Positions 7,850-15,526 of a stretch of 64,000 nt of DNA are shown one piece after another (position 1 is the first letter of the stretch; each line of letters opens with the position of its first letter). The DNA comes from an uncultured Ruminiclostridium sp. GTDB lineage: Bacteria > Bacillota > Clostridia > Oscillospirales > Ruminococcaceae. Made by a program: the position numbers and the translations under genes. The notes under the pieces were generated by a model. The model did no database searches and had not been told where the DNA came from. It saw nothing but the letters and a program-made list of their open reading frames with translations. Where the stretch lies: contig CANQXF010000004.1 of assembly GCA_947627695.1 (NCBI GenBank), forward strand, positions 119,398-183,397, read 5' to 3'.

Positions 7850-8761
7850 ATGGTAACCATAAGAAACCTGCAAAAAAGCTACGGCATATTTCAGGTGTTG
7901 AACGGGCTGGATATGGACGTAGCGGACGGGGAAATATACGGCTTTCTGGGGAAAAACGGCTGCGGAAAGACCACCACGATGAACATTCTTTGCAACGTTA
8001 TACCCAAGGACGGCGGCGATATACTGCTGGGTAACGGCGGCGAAAAGGTGAAGATAGGCTATCTTCCCGAAACTCCCTCCCTGTTCAGCTATATGAACGG
8101 CTATGAGTATTTGCGGTACATTGCCGCCTGCTGTAATTATCAGGGGAACGTGGAGTCCCGTGTTGGGGAAGTCCTTGAAACGGTGGGAATGGTGGAGGGC
8201 GCAAAGCGCCGCATAAAGGGCTATTCCCGAGGAATGAACCAGCGGCTGGGCATAGCGGCGGTTATGTTCGACCACCCGCAATTGCTCGTGCTGGACGAGC
8301 CTACCTCCGCCCTTGACCCCGAAGGGAGAGCAGACGTGATGAACATAATCACCCGCCTTTCCGAAACGGGCTGTACCATAATCCTCTGCACCCACATTCT
8401 TTCCGACGTGGAGAAATGCGCAAGCAGCATAGGCATAATGAGTGGCGGCAGAATGGCGGCTCAGGGGAAGATCTCCGACATAATGAACGAATATTCCCGC
8501 AACGAGGTGGAGATAAAGCTGTACGAAAACGACGAAAACAGCGTGAACGCCCTGCGCTCTCTGGAGGCGTTACCCGTTGTGGACAAGGTGGATTATTACG
8601 ACAAAACGGGAATTTTCGTAGTGCGCTCCACGGACACAAGGACTGCGTCGGGGGAGATAACGAAGCTGCTTGCGGAAAAGGGGATAACCCCTTACTATAT
8701 GAAGACCGTTACCGAAAGTCTGGAGCAGATATATCTGAAGGTGGTGAACGGAAATGCTTAA
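7850..8761 (+). CDS. ABC transporter ATP-binding protein (ABC-2 exporter type)
   Basis: This 303-aa ATPase is one subunit of an export system. The Walker A is GKNGCGKTT at about residues 34-42, the signature is YSRGMNQRLG in place of LSGGQ (typical of this subfamily), the Walker B is [13 protein letters not shown], and the switch region is CTHILSDVEKC. A ~80-residue C-terminal accessory domain follows. It overlaps the permease start by 8 bases, so the two are translationally coupled. No substrate-binding protein is present, which fits export rather than uptake. The substrate (peptide, lipid or drug) cannot be inferred. Confidence 0.9.
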   Translation: MVTIRNLQKSYGIFQVLNGLDMDVADGEIYGFLGKNGCGKTTTMNILCNVIPKDGGDILLGNGGEKVKIGYLPETPSLFSYMNGYEYLRYIAACCNYQGNVESRVGEVLETVGMVEGAKRRIKGYSRGMNQRLGIAAVMFDHPQLLVLDEPTSALDPEGRADVMNIITRLSETGCTIILCTHILSDVEKCASSIGIMSGGRMAAQGKISDIMNEYSRNEVEIKLYENDENSVNALRSLEALPVVDKVDYYDKTGIFVVRSTDTRTASGEITKLLAEKGITPYYMKTVTESLEQIYLKVVNGNA

Positions 8762-9599
8762 AACAGGACTTAAAAAGGAGCTTATGTTCTTTACTCGCTC
8801 TTTCAAATTGTGGGGAGTTATCATTGCGGCGGTGGCATTCATGATACTTGACCCCGCCCTTATCAAACTGTCGGGCGTGCTTCTGGAAAGCATAGGAACG
8901 GAAACGGACAACGTACAGCAGGCTGACGTTATGGACATTGAGGACTACGGCGGCGATATGGATATGACGGAGATAATAACGCCTCAGCTTGGCGTAGTGG
9001 GAGCGTCAGGGGACATCTCAGGCACGATGATACTTATATTTATGCTGGTGACAATGTATACCGCAGGGGGCGAGCTGAAAAAGCGCTCAATGATAATCCC
9101 CCAGAATGCGGGACTTACCCCTCGGCTTTACATCACGCCGAAATTTATCGTTTACCCCATACTGGCGGGAGTGATTGCATTTGCGGCGATGATAGGTAGC
9201 TATCTCTTCTCCTTCTGCCTTTATGACAAGGTGGAGATGACCTTCGGCAGCGTGGCTATGGGCTCGCTTGCGGTGGCGGTATTCTGTATGTTTATGATAA
9301 CCCTTTATTTCACAATCGGGCTTTGCACCAAAAAGGCGGGTATCGCCGTTGTGATAATGTACGGGGGAAATATACTGTTCACCGCCTTGTTCCAGGCGTT
9401 CCGTGCGGACAAGTTCCACCCCTTCGTCCTCACCACACAGGCGCAGAACATTTTTATGGGCGAGGAAGCCGACCTGCTGAATTTCTGGGGCAGTATAGGG
9501 GTAACTGTGCTGCTGATGATATTATGCTATTTTGTGACGCTGTTCGTTATCTCGGCGGGGAAGGTGGATAACATAGGGGAAGAGGAAGCGATGTTGTAA
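8754..9599 (+). CDS. ABC transporter permease (ABC-2 type)
   Basis: This 281-aa partner of the preceding ATPase has about six membrane segments: one near residues 20-42, then after an extracytoplasmic loop of ~50 residues rich in Asp/Glu (GTETDNVQQADVMDIEDYGG), and five more between about 85 and 270. The start ATG lies inside the 3' end of the ATPase gene, with an RBS-like AAGGTGGTGAACGG just upstream. The protein ends at 9599, beside a TTTCTTTCGGC/GCCGAAAGAAA hairpin. The family is ABC2-type membrane permease. No substrate can be named. Confidence 0.85.
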   Translation: MLKTGLKKELMFFTRSFKLWGVIIAAVAFMILDPALIKLSGVLLESIGTETDNVQQADVMDIEDYGGDMDMTEIITPQLGVVGASGDISGTMILIFMLVTMYTAGGELKKRSMIIPQNAGLTPRLYITPKFIVYPILAGVIAFAAMIGSYLFSFCLYDKVEMTFGSVAMGSLAVAVFCMFMITLYFTIGLCTKKAGIAVVIMYGGNILFTALFQAFRADKFHPFVLTTQAQNIFMGEEADLLNFWGSIGVTVLLMILCYFVTLFVISAGKVDNIGEEEAML

Positions 9600-9950
9600 T
9601 TTCTTTCGGCTTTGCCGAAAGAAATTACAGTTCACAGTGTAAAGTGTACAGTTGACAGTTGTGGTGATTTTTCGCCTTTGGCGAAAAATGGATTTAAAAT
9701 TCAGTTAAGAACGGCAGACAGTTTACAATGCACAGTGCAGAGTACACAATAAATTTAATTATTACGTTTATTGTTGTGCTTTCACTATCTCGATTGAATA
9801 AGTTCTGACAAAAGCGGTGTTTCGGCACCGCTTTTCACTTTTGTGTCCTGCACACCAGCCTCACGCTAGCGCCCCGCCCTCCCACCCCCACCGTTTCCCC
9901 TTCAACACAAAAAAGCTGTGAGAGTCCTTTCTCACAGCTTTATCTTATCT
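9600..9950. repeat. Intergenic repeat cluster
   Basis: No gene is supported in 9600-10039. The stretch starts with a hairpin TTTCTTTCGGC/GCCGAAAGAAA, followed by several TACAGTTGACAGTTG and CAATGCACAGTGCAGAGTAC short repeats. A second hairpin (TTTTTCGCC/GGCGAAAAA) comes next, then the dispersed element CACTTTTGTGTCCTGCACACCAGCCTCACGC at about 9836-9890. Finally, at about 9912-9942, the stem AAAGCTGTGAGA/TCTCACAGCTTT is a plausible terminator for the minus-strand operon ending at 10040. Confidence 0.75.
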
Positions 9951-10039
9951 ATCTTTCACATCACGGTATGATAATCAACTACCACTTTTTCTAATCGATA
10001 TGATTTTTTTGAACAAACTCATGATATTTCTCCGATGTT

Positions 10040-10426
10040 TTACACCTTCTTCAACCACACATCAAAGCATCCGTCCTCACATTTAACACGAATGTAGTCA
10101 ATGCCGAAAAATTTGATCCGGTAAATCTCACCTTTGTGGATAAAATCACCTGCGTATATTCCTATAGTATCTTCGGGTGGAGGATAATGCATAACAAAAT
10201 CTGTCCCGGGGGTATAAGCGACAAACAATGTTTCTGAACTATCATTTATTTTTATTGTTGCAGTAAAAGTTTCGGTGTCCAGAATAAAGCTTCCGTCTTC
10301 ATTTGCCCATCTTCCGTCAAAAAGTGGGGCTTCCTGCACAATAAAACACCATAATATCAAAAAGGCGCCAAGAACACTGCATAAAACGATAAGGGCTATC
10401 TTGCTTTTTTTATTAAATAAGATCAC
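10040..10426 (-). CDS. Small membrane-anchored hypothetical protein
   Basis: I do not recognise this protein of about 128 aa. It has a basic N-terminus, one membrane helix (IALIVLCSVLGAFLILWCFIV) and an extracytoplasmic beta-rich domain of about 95 residues (GRWANEDGSFILDTETFTATIKI...) that looks like a small barrel or lipocalin-like fold. I prefer the GTG at 10426 because AGGAGA sits 6 bases upstream. The GTG at 10450 in the ORF track overlaps the previous stop as GTGA but has no good site. It is the last gene of a three-gene operon. Confidence 0.55.
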   Translation of the reverse strand: MILFNKKSKIALIVLCSVLGAFLILWCFIVQEAPLFDGRWANEDGSFILDTETFTATIKINDSSETLFVAYTPGTDFVMHYPPPEDTIGIYAGDFIHKGEIYRIKFFGIDYIRVKCEDGCFDVWLKKV

Positions 10427-10446
10427 TATGTTTCTCCTATCTATCT

Positions 10447-11130
10447 TCACACCACAACATTATCGCCCTTCTGCGCCCTGAACTGCCTGTCATACTCCTC
10501 GCTGACTGCGATCATCTGACCGATATTTCTCCTGTACATCTTGTCGGTATCGTCGCTGTAACCGAAGAAAACGCCCCTGCGGTACTGCCCTATCTGCGAC
10601 TGAAGATAGCCCACGGCGTCGCCCTTCAGCTTTGCCGACAGGGAACAGCGCTTTCCGTCCATGCCGCAGATGACGGTGTAAGCGTCCTTTCCCGCAGGGA
10701 TAAATCCGCCCACGGTGGTGGTTATCTCCTGGCGGTATATCCACAGCGCCTCCCGCAAAGGATAGATGAAAAGCCGCCCCTTTGTGTAAAATACAGCGTC
10801 CTGCGTAACGCCAAGCCCGTCAAGGTTCGGTGCGGAAAGTATATCCCTGTCCAGCCTTTCAAGCTCTTCGGGGGTGAAACGTGAGAGGGACTTATATATA
10901 TTTCCGTTATTCATCGGAACTCTTATCCATAAAACTATGGCTGCTCCAAAAAACAGGAGCGTGATGAACATTATCACAGTGAATATGATATCGTCATAGG
11001 AAAACGCAGATGACACCGCAATTCCGACTATTGCCGCCAAAGTGGGTATCATTGCCGCAGTAAGGCCGTTTTTCAGCTTTTTTGAATATATCCCGTAAAG
11101 GTTTTTGTACGACTTTATGTCAATTTTCAT
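10447..11130 (-). CDS. Membrane protein with two N-terminal helices, hypothetical
   Basis: This is a 227-aa protein of unknown function. Residues ~20-45 and ~50-72 form two membrane helices with a short hairpin between. A cytoplasmic region of ~155 aa follows, whose alternating strands (DAVFYTKGRLFIYPLREALWIYRQEIT...) resemble bacterial PH-like domains. Start 11130 (MKIDIKSYK) is chosen because GGGGAG lies 5 bases upstream and its ATG overlaps the previous gene's TGA as ATGA; the ORF-track start at 11148 lacks this. Coupling to 11127-11522 and 10040 suggests a joint membrane-associated function. Confidence 0.6.
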   Translation of the reverse strand: MKIDIKSYKNLYGIYSKKLKNGLTAAMIPTLAAIVGIAVSSAFSYDDIIFTVIMFITLLFFGAAIVLWIRVPMNNGNIYKSLSRFTPEELERLDRDILSAPNLDGLGVTQDAVFYTKGRLFIYPLREALWIYRQEITTTVGGFIPAGKDAYTVICGMDGKRCSLSAKLKGDAVGYLQSQIGQYRRGVFFGYSDDTDKMYRRNIGQMIAVSEEYDRQFRAQKGDNVVV

Positions 11131-11522
11131 TTTTGCTCCCCACCGCACATAAGCTGCTCAAACTCCCCCGTATCCTTTTTGTTGAAGTAAAAGCGGAAGC
11201 CCGACAGCGTGTGCCCGTCCTTACAGCGCATTTCCCCGTTCAGCGTTACGGCGAAATAATAGGTCTTGAACAGCTTGCCCACGGACTTTTTCTCGCAGTC
11301 CGCCACGTCCTCGTGAAGCGTTACCGAGAAAATATTCTGATGATTGTCCACCACCAGCCGCTTGTTTGTCAGGGTAAGATTCGGCTCCACCCCGAGAGAA
11401 CGGTCGTCCTCGGCGGCAAAAATGTCGGGAACAGCGGTAAATATCACCTTTTCGTCGTTTTCCAGCTTTACGTTGTAAACGTTTATCGCAGGGGGAAGTC
11501 TGTCCAGCAGGTCCGTTTTCAT
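11127..11522 (-). CDS. PH/GRAM-like domain hypothetical protein
   Basis: This 131-aa soluble protein is first in a three-gene operon. The stretch ENDEKVIFTAVPDIFAA...NLTLTNKRLVVDNHQ is typical of bacterial PH-like domains, in which a strand-turn LTNKRL motif follows a first pair of strands. No signal or membrane helix is seen. It probably binds a membrane surface or its partner at 10447. Its promoter is at 11565-11593. The identity of the ligand is unknown. Confidence 0.55.
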   Translation of the reverse strand: MKTDLLDRLPPAINVYNVKLENDEKVIFTAVPDIFAAEDDRSLGVEPNLTLTNKRLVVDNHQNIFSVTLHEDVADCEKKSVGKLFKTYYFAVTLNGEMRCKDGHTLSGFRFYFNKKDTGEFEQLMCGGEQK

Positions 11523-11564
11523 TTCGTCAGCCCAACCTTTCGGATTTATGTATGTTTAAATACT

Positions 11565-11593
11565 ATAATATACGAAAGGGATTGATTTGTCAA
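11565..11593 (-). promoter_or_regulatory. Sigma-A type promoter of the 11522-10040 operon
   Basis: On the minus strand TTGACA (11593-11588), a 17-base spacer and TATTAT (11570-11565). Confidence 0.75.
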
Positions 11594-11649
11594 GAAAATA
11601 TGATAATTGTTGTGACGGTGGAAAAATTTTTGTAAAAACTATACAAAAA

Positions 11650-11685
11650 CGGAGTGGCAAATTCCTCTTACCACTCCGCTTTTCG
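11650..11685 (-). terminator. Terminator of the XRE regulator operon
   Basis: On the minus strand GGAGTGG...CCACTCC followed by GTTTTTG lies just past the stop at 11687. Confidence 0.75.
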
Positions 11686-11686
11686 T

Positions 11687-11935
11687 TTACAGCGTTATCC
11701 TGATATGATCTCCGTCCGCGCTGTTTACCTCCACCAGCGGCCAGTCCTTGTGGCGGCGCTTGAATTTTTTCAGCGACCTTGCTACCTGCCTTGCCTGACG
11801 CGAGGTGATGTTTACCCCATTGCTTTTAAGAAAGCGGGAGAGGAACGAAGCGGCAAAGCTGTTTAATATCAGGGCGGAGGGCAATGTCAGGTGAAAGTCC
11901 TTCCTCTCCTCGCTGTCCTTGACGATGATTTTCAT
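11687..11935 (-). CDS. Small SHOCT/LiaX-like domain protein
   Basis: This 82-aa soluble protein has the sequence HLTLPSALILNSFAASFLSRFLKSNG followed by ITSRQARQVARSLKKFKRRHKDWPLVEVNSADGDHIRITL. This matches in pattern the C-terminal domain of the upstream XRE protein (VNLPISLIQTVLESG...LVEVDSADGDKVRIFVE), so the two genes carry the same module. The module looks like the N-terminal SHOCT-like domain seen in LiaX/YvlB proteins. The start is 3 bases after the upstream stop. A role as partner or modulator of the XRE regulator is inferred only from the shared domain and coupling. Confidence 0.6.
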   Translation of the reverse strand: MKIIVKDSEERKDFHLTLPSALILNSFAASFLSRFLKSNGVNITSRQARQVARSLKKFKRRHKDWPLVEVNSADGDHIRITL

Positions 11936-11938
11936 AGC

Positions 11939-12442
11939 TCACTCCACGAAAATGCGGACCTTGTCGCCGTCGGCGCTGTCCACCTCCACCAGATTTCCCA
12001 CAACGCCCTTGGCGGCAAGCTCAAGTATTTTTGAAATGTCAATGCTTTTCAGCATTTCGCTGCCGTTCACCTGAGGCATTTCCATTCCCGACTCAAGCAC
12101 CGTCTGTATAAGGGATATAGGCAGGTTCACCTTGACGGTGTCCCCGTCGGAGCTTTCCACCACTATCCTGAGTATCATATCTGACAGATCCTTGTGCTGT
12201 TCCTCAGGGAGCGCCGTCACCACGGGAACTATCTCCGCCTTGCCTGTCAGCAGCTCGTCCACCGTAACGCCCAGAATTTTCGCCAGCTGGGGCAAAATGC
12301 TTATATCGGGGCAGGAAAGGTCGTTCTCCCACTTTGAAACCGCCTGCGGGCTGACGTTCAGCATTTCCGCAAGCTCATCCTGCTTCAGCTCCTTTTCACG
12401 GCGAAGCGCCGCAATTCTTTTTCCTAAAGTATAGTTTTCCAT
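11939..12442 (-). CDS. XRE-family transcriptional regulator with SHOCT-like C-terminal domain
   Basis: This is a 167-aa DNA-binding regulator. The N-terminal Cro/CI helix-turn-helix spans about residues 8-62 (RIAALRREKELKQDELAEMLNVSPQAVSKWENDLSCPDISILPQLAKILGVTVDELL). The C-terminal ~85 residues hold a LiaX/SHOCT-like module with a SADGDKVRI strand, shared with the neighbouring 82-aa protein. AGGAGAAAATT precedes the ATG. A truncated copy of this leader and start region recurs at 12691, which suggests a local duplication. Possible autoregulation through palindromes at 12833-12868 is a guess. Confidence 0.8.
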   Translation of the reverse strand: MENYTLGKRIAALRREKELKQDELAEMLNVSPQAVSKWENDLSCPDISILPQLAKILGVTVDELLTGKAEIVPVVTALPEEQHKDLSDMILRIVVESSDGDTVKVNLPISLIQTVLESGMEMPQVNGSEMLKSIDISKILELAAKGVVGNLVEVDSADGDKVRIFVE

Positions 12443-12523
12443 AATTTTCTCCTTTTGTGTAACGTCCGTATGCCGCAGTTATACGGTCGGACTGTTTTGT
12501 TTGTGAATGTAAAGTCTTTTCAG

Positions 12524-12691
12524 TTATGCAACATTCGGCTCAGATGAAGACAAGTCCGATAAGAGTATCAAAAGCTGCGGGTTGCGTAAAGAAATGAAGT
12601 GTGAAGCCTCGCTTTCCTCCCATCTGACGTTTTGCTCCTCCTGTTCCGGCCCCTTCTCACGGCGCATTTTTTCTAAGATATAATTTTCCAT
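12524..12691 (-). CDS. Short ORF that duplicates the start of the XRE gene (possible remnant)
   Basis: Too short for the ORF track, this 55-codon ORF begins MENYILEKMRREKG with a perfect AAAGGAGGAAATA site. The downstream XRE gene begins MENYTLGKRIAALRREKE after AAAGGAGAAAATT. The leader and first codons are alike, and then similarity stops and the rest (EQEEQNVRWEESEASHFISL...) resembles nothing I know. It is either a truncated duplicate of the regulator or a translated leader peptide. Confidence 0.4.
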   Translation of the reverse strand: MENYILEKMRREKGPEQEEQNVRWEESEASHFISLRNPQLLILLSDLSSSEPNVA

Positions 12692-12832
12692 TATTTCCTC
12701 CTTTTAGAATAAATGTTCCTATATCCGACATTCAGCGAACGATCTTGCGCAATATCTTTCTCGCTGTGATAAGTATAACCGCAAAATGACGGAAAGGGAA
12801 GAGAATAACGGTTGTTTTAAGGCGATTTTGCT

Positions 12833-12868
12833 CAACTAAAGGTGGATTTTTCCCTCAACCAAAGGTTG
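12833..12868. promoter_or_regulatory. Two related palindromes, candidate operator
   Basis: CAACCAAAGGTTG (12856-12868) is a perfect palindrome around AAA. The imperfect version CAACTAAAGGTGG lies at 12833-12845, with starts 23 bases apart. They sit in the 469-base gap between the divergent XRE-side genes and tetR. The rest of 12870-13079 is AT-rich without clear features. Confidence 0.45.
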
Positions 12869-13079
12869 GGTGGCGGGTTTTTATATAACTTGAAGTAAAA
12901 AATATATGAAATATAACAATTAGTATAAAAATAAAGCCGCACAACATTCATTGTAATCTGCTTATAATTTGCTATCAGAACCACTGCCATTGTAACATAT
13001 TTTCACCGCCGTTTCAAGCGGATTTGCCACAAGGCTTTCATATCAGACCAAACACGTCAAAAAATTTTTCTGCGTTCAC

Positions 13080-13108
13080 TTGACAAATCAACAGTACAGA
13101 GCTATAAT
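13080..13108 (+). promoter_or_regulatory. Consensus sigma-A promoter of the TetR gene
   Basis: TTGACA, a 17-base spacer and TATAAT, both boxes perfect, 53 bases before the ATG at 13161. Confidence 0.85.
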
Positions 13109-13160
13109 AAGAAACAGATGTTGCGAAACATACGTTGCTTTATTTCAGGAGGAAAAAGAA

Positions 13161-13733
13161 ATGCCGCCAAAATGTAAATTCACCCGGGAAGAAATAATTT
13201 ACGCCGCGCTATCAATCACTCGCACCGAGGGCGCTGCCGCCGTTACCGCAAGGGCGCTGGGCGCGAAGCTCGGCTCATCTTCCAAGCCGATATTCAGCGT
13301 GTTTGAAAATATGGAGGAAGTGCAGGCAGAAGTGCTGAAAGCCGCAAAAGCGCTCTACGCAGGGTATATCCAAGTCGGCTTAAAGCAAAACCCCGCGTTC
13401 AAGGGCGTGGGTACGCAGTATATCCTGTTTGCTATCAACGAGCCGAAGCTGTTCCAGCTGCTCTTTATGACCGAACAGCCGCAAAAGCCGTCAGTCTCGG
13501 GTATCCTCCCGATCATCGATGAAAGTTATGACAAAATTTTGCAGTCAGTGCGGGACGGATACGGTCTTGGTGAGAAAGACGCCGAAAACCTTTACCGCCA
13601 TTTGTGGATATATTCACATGGTATTGCGGTGCTCTGCGCGACAAATATGTGTTCCTTTACCGCTGAGGAAATCAGCGGTATGATGACCGAGGTTTGCAGG
13701 AGCCTGCTAAAAGAAATCAAAAGCAGCAAATAA
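13161..13733 (+). CDS. TetR-family transcriptional regulator
   Basis: This is a 190-aa regulator. The N-terminal helix-turn-helix (FTREEIIYAALSITRTEGAAAVTARALGAKLGSSSKPIFSVFENMEEVQAEVL) is TetR-like, and the C-terminal ~110 residues form a ligand-binding/dimerisation domain similar to the WHG type. The start at 13161 follows a perfect AGGAGG; the ORF-track start at 13080 lies on the -35 box itself and cannot be right. It precedes the MerR-ABC operon by about 70 bases, in the same direction, and is a plausible additional repressor of it. No inverted operator was identified at its promoter. Confidence 0.8.
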   Translation: MPPKCKFTREEIIYAALSITRTEGAAAVTARALGAKLGSSSKPIFSVFENMEEVQAEVLKAAKALYAGYIQVGLKQNPAFKGVGTQYILFAINEPKLFQLLFMTEQPQKPSVSGILPIIDESYDKILQSVRDGYGLGEKDAENLYRHLWIYSHGIAVLCATNMCSFTAEEISGMMTEVCRSLLKEIKSSK

Positions 13734-13749
13734 ATTTTTTAAAAAAGTC

Positions 13750-13780
13750 TTGCTTGTGACGCAGCGTAATGGTTTATACT
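13750..13780 (+). promoter_or_regulatory. MerR-type promoter with long spacer
   Basis: TTGCTT (13750-13755), a 19-base spacer and TATACT (13775-13780). The spacer contains the palindrome ACGC-A-GCGT. A 19-base spacer with a central palindrome is the usual layout of promoters that MerR proteins activate by untwisting. Here it directly precedes the merR gene, suggesting autoregulation of the whole ABC operon. The -35 box is weak (TTG only); TTGTGA at 13754 with a 15-base spacer is an alternative. Confidence 0.6.
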
Positions 13781-13801
13781 GTTTGTCGGAGGTGAATTTC
13801 T

Positions 13802-14615
13802 ATGGAAAAATACCCAGCTATCCCTGACGGGTATATGACGGTCGGCGAGCTTGCAAAAAAAAATGGGAATCACAGTCCGCACTCTTCAATACTATGACAG
13901 GGAAAACCTGCTGAAACCGTCTGCGGTGAGCGAGGGCGGGCGCAGACTTTATACGGATAAGGATATGATAAAGCTGCACCAGATCTTATCCTTAAAGTCA
14001 TTGGGCTTTTCTTTGGAGGATATCAGGGGGCGGCTGATTTCTCTTGATACCCCCGAAGATGTGGCAAATGCGCTGGCAGGTCAGGCGGCAGACATTGAAA
14101 AGCAAATTCGTGTTCTTTCCGAGACTTTGGCGGATATCAAGGCGTTGCGGGAAGAAGTTTTACAGATGCAGACGGTGGATTTCAAGAGATACGCCGCTAT
14201 CATCACAAATCTTCAGATGAAAAACGAGCAGTATCATCTGATAAAGTATCTCGATGATAAGACGCTTGAGCATTGCAGCTCCGCCCTTGACCGTGAGAGC
14301 GCCGCCGAAATCATTGAAACATACAAGCGATTAAGCCGTCAGGCCGTTGAATATCAGACTTTGGGAGTGGAACCGAGCAGCGAAAAGGGCATACGGTTTG
14401 CAGAGGAATTCTGGAATATGATCGAGAAATTCACCGGCGGGGATATGTCCTTGCTCCCAAAGCTGATGGAAGTCGAAACGCTTGCTCATACCGAGAAAAT
14501 GCAGCAAAACCAAACGACCGCAAACCAATTTATTGGCTCGTCATTGGAGGCATATTTTAAAAAACTGGGAATTGACCCTTTCGGTATGAATTCCGACAAA
14601 GGAGAGAAAAAATGA
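13802..14615 (+). CDS. MerR-family regulator, interrupted by a homopolymer frameshift
   Basis: The natural start is the ATG at 13802 behind GGAGGTG, giving MEKYPAIPDGYMTVGELAKK. A run of nine A (13855-13863) then shifts the frame, and the reading ends at a TGA 12 codons further on. With eight A the sequence would continue MTVGELAKKMGITVRTLQYYDRENLLKPSA, a perfect MerR DNA-binding domain, for a total of 270 aa. The ORF track instead starts at a TTG at 13851, which removes the first helix. After the HTH come a coiled-coil and an effector domain of about 150 aa. Its stop overlaps the next ATG (ATGA). It may be a sequencing error, a slippage-prone switch or a disrupted gene. Confidence 0.75.
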
Positions 14616-15526
14616 AAAAAATTATTCAGATTGATCACCTTAGCAAAAGCTTCAGCGACGTAAAAGCGGTGCAGGATCTGAGCTTCAGCGTTCGTGAAGG
14701 CGAGCTTTTCGCATTCCTCGGAATAAACGGCGCGGGCAAATCGACCACCATCAACATTATGTGCGGTCAGCTGTCAAAGGACAGCGGTGATATTATGATC
14801 GACGGTCACGACCTTGATAAAGATTTGGATTCCATAAAGCGCAAGCTGGGCGTCGTTTTTCAAAATTCCGTCCTCGATTCGGCGCTTTCCGTCTATGATA
14901 ACTTGGAGAGCCGCGCCGCGCTGTACGGCATTGTGGGAAAAGATTTTCGGGAAAGACTTTCCGTGCTTTCAAAAACGCTTGGATTTGAGGACATATTAAA
15001 ACGGTCGGTAGGAAAGCTCTCAGGAGGACAGCGCAGGAGAATAGATATCGCCCGAGCTTTATTTCATAGCCCCAAAATCCTCATTCTCGACGAACCGACA
15101 ACGGGACTTGACCCGCAAACCCGAAAAACGCTCTGGAACGTCATCTCCGACCTTCGCAAAAACGAGAATATGACGGTATTTTTGACTACCCACTATATGG
15201 AAGAAGCCGCCGAAGCTGATTATGTCGTAATTCTTGACAGCGGAAAAATTGCCGCGGAGGGAACGCCGCTTGAGCTGAAAAACGCCTATACAGGGGATTA
15301 TATCACGCTCTACGGCGCAGGCGAAGCCGAGGTAAAGAGCCTCGGAACAGAATATGAGGCGATCAAAGACGCCTACCGTTTGTTTGTACCCAATACAAGG
15401 GCGGCAACGGAACTAATAATGAAAAACCCTGATATTTTCGACGATTACGAGATAACAAAGGGCAAAATGGACGACGTTTTTCTCGCGGTTACGGGAAAGA
15501 AGCTTACGGGAGGTGCTGAAAAATGA
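14612..15526 (+). CDS. ABC transporter ATP-binding protein, DrrA-like
   Basis: This 304-aa ATPase resembles drug or lipid exporters. The Walker A is GINGAGKST at about residue 36, the signature is KLSGGQRRRIDIARAL, the Walker B is ILILDEPTTGLDP, and the switch is TTHYMEEAAEADYV. An accessory C-terminal domain of ~85 residues follows. It overlaps merR and the permease gene by ATGA at both ends, making a tightly coupled unit. Export of a toxic compound sensed by the MerR protein is the likely job, by analogy with MerR-ABC operons. Confidence 0.9.
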   Translation: MKKIIQIDHLSKSFSDVKAVQDLSFSVREGELFAFLGINGAGKSTTINIMCGQLSKDSGDIMIDGHDLDKDLDSIKRKLGVVFQNSVLDSALSVYDNLESRAALYGIVGKDFRERLSVLSKTLGFEDILKRSVGKLSGGQRRRIDIARALFHSPKILILDEPTTGLDPQTRKTLWNVISDLRKNENMTVFLTTHYMEEAAEADYVVILDSGKIAAEGTPLELKNAYTGDYITLYGAGEAEVKSLGTEYEAIKDAYRLFVPNTRAATELIMKNPDIFDDYEITKGKMDDVFLAVTGKKLTGGAEK

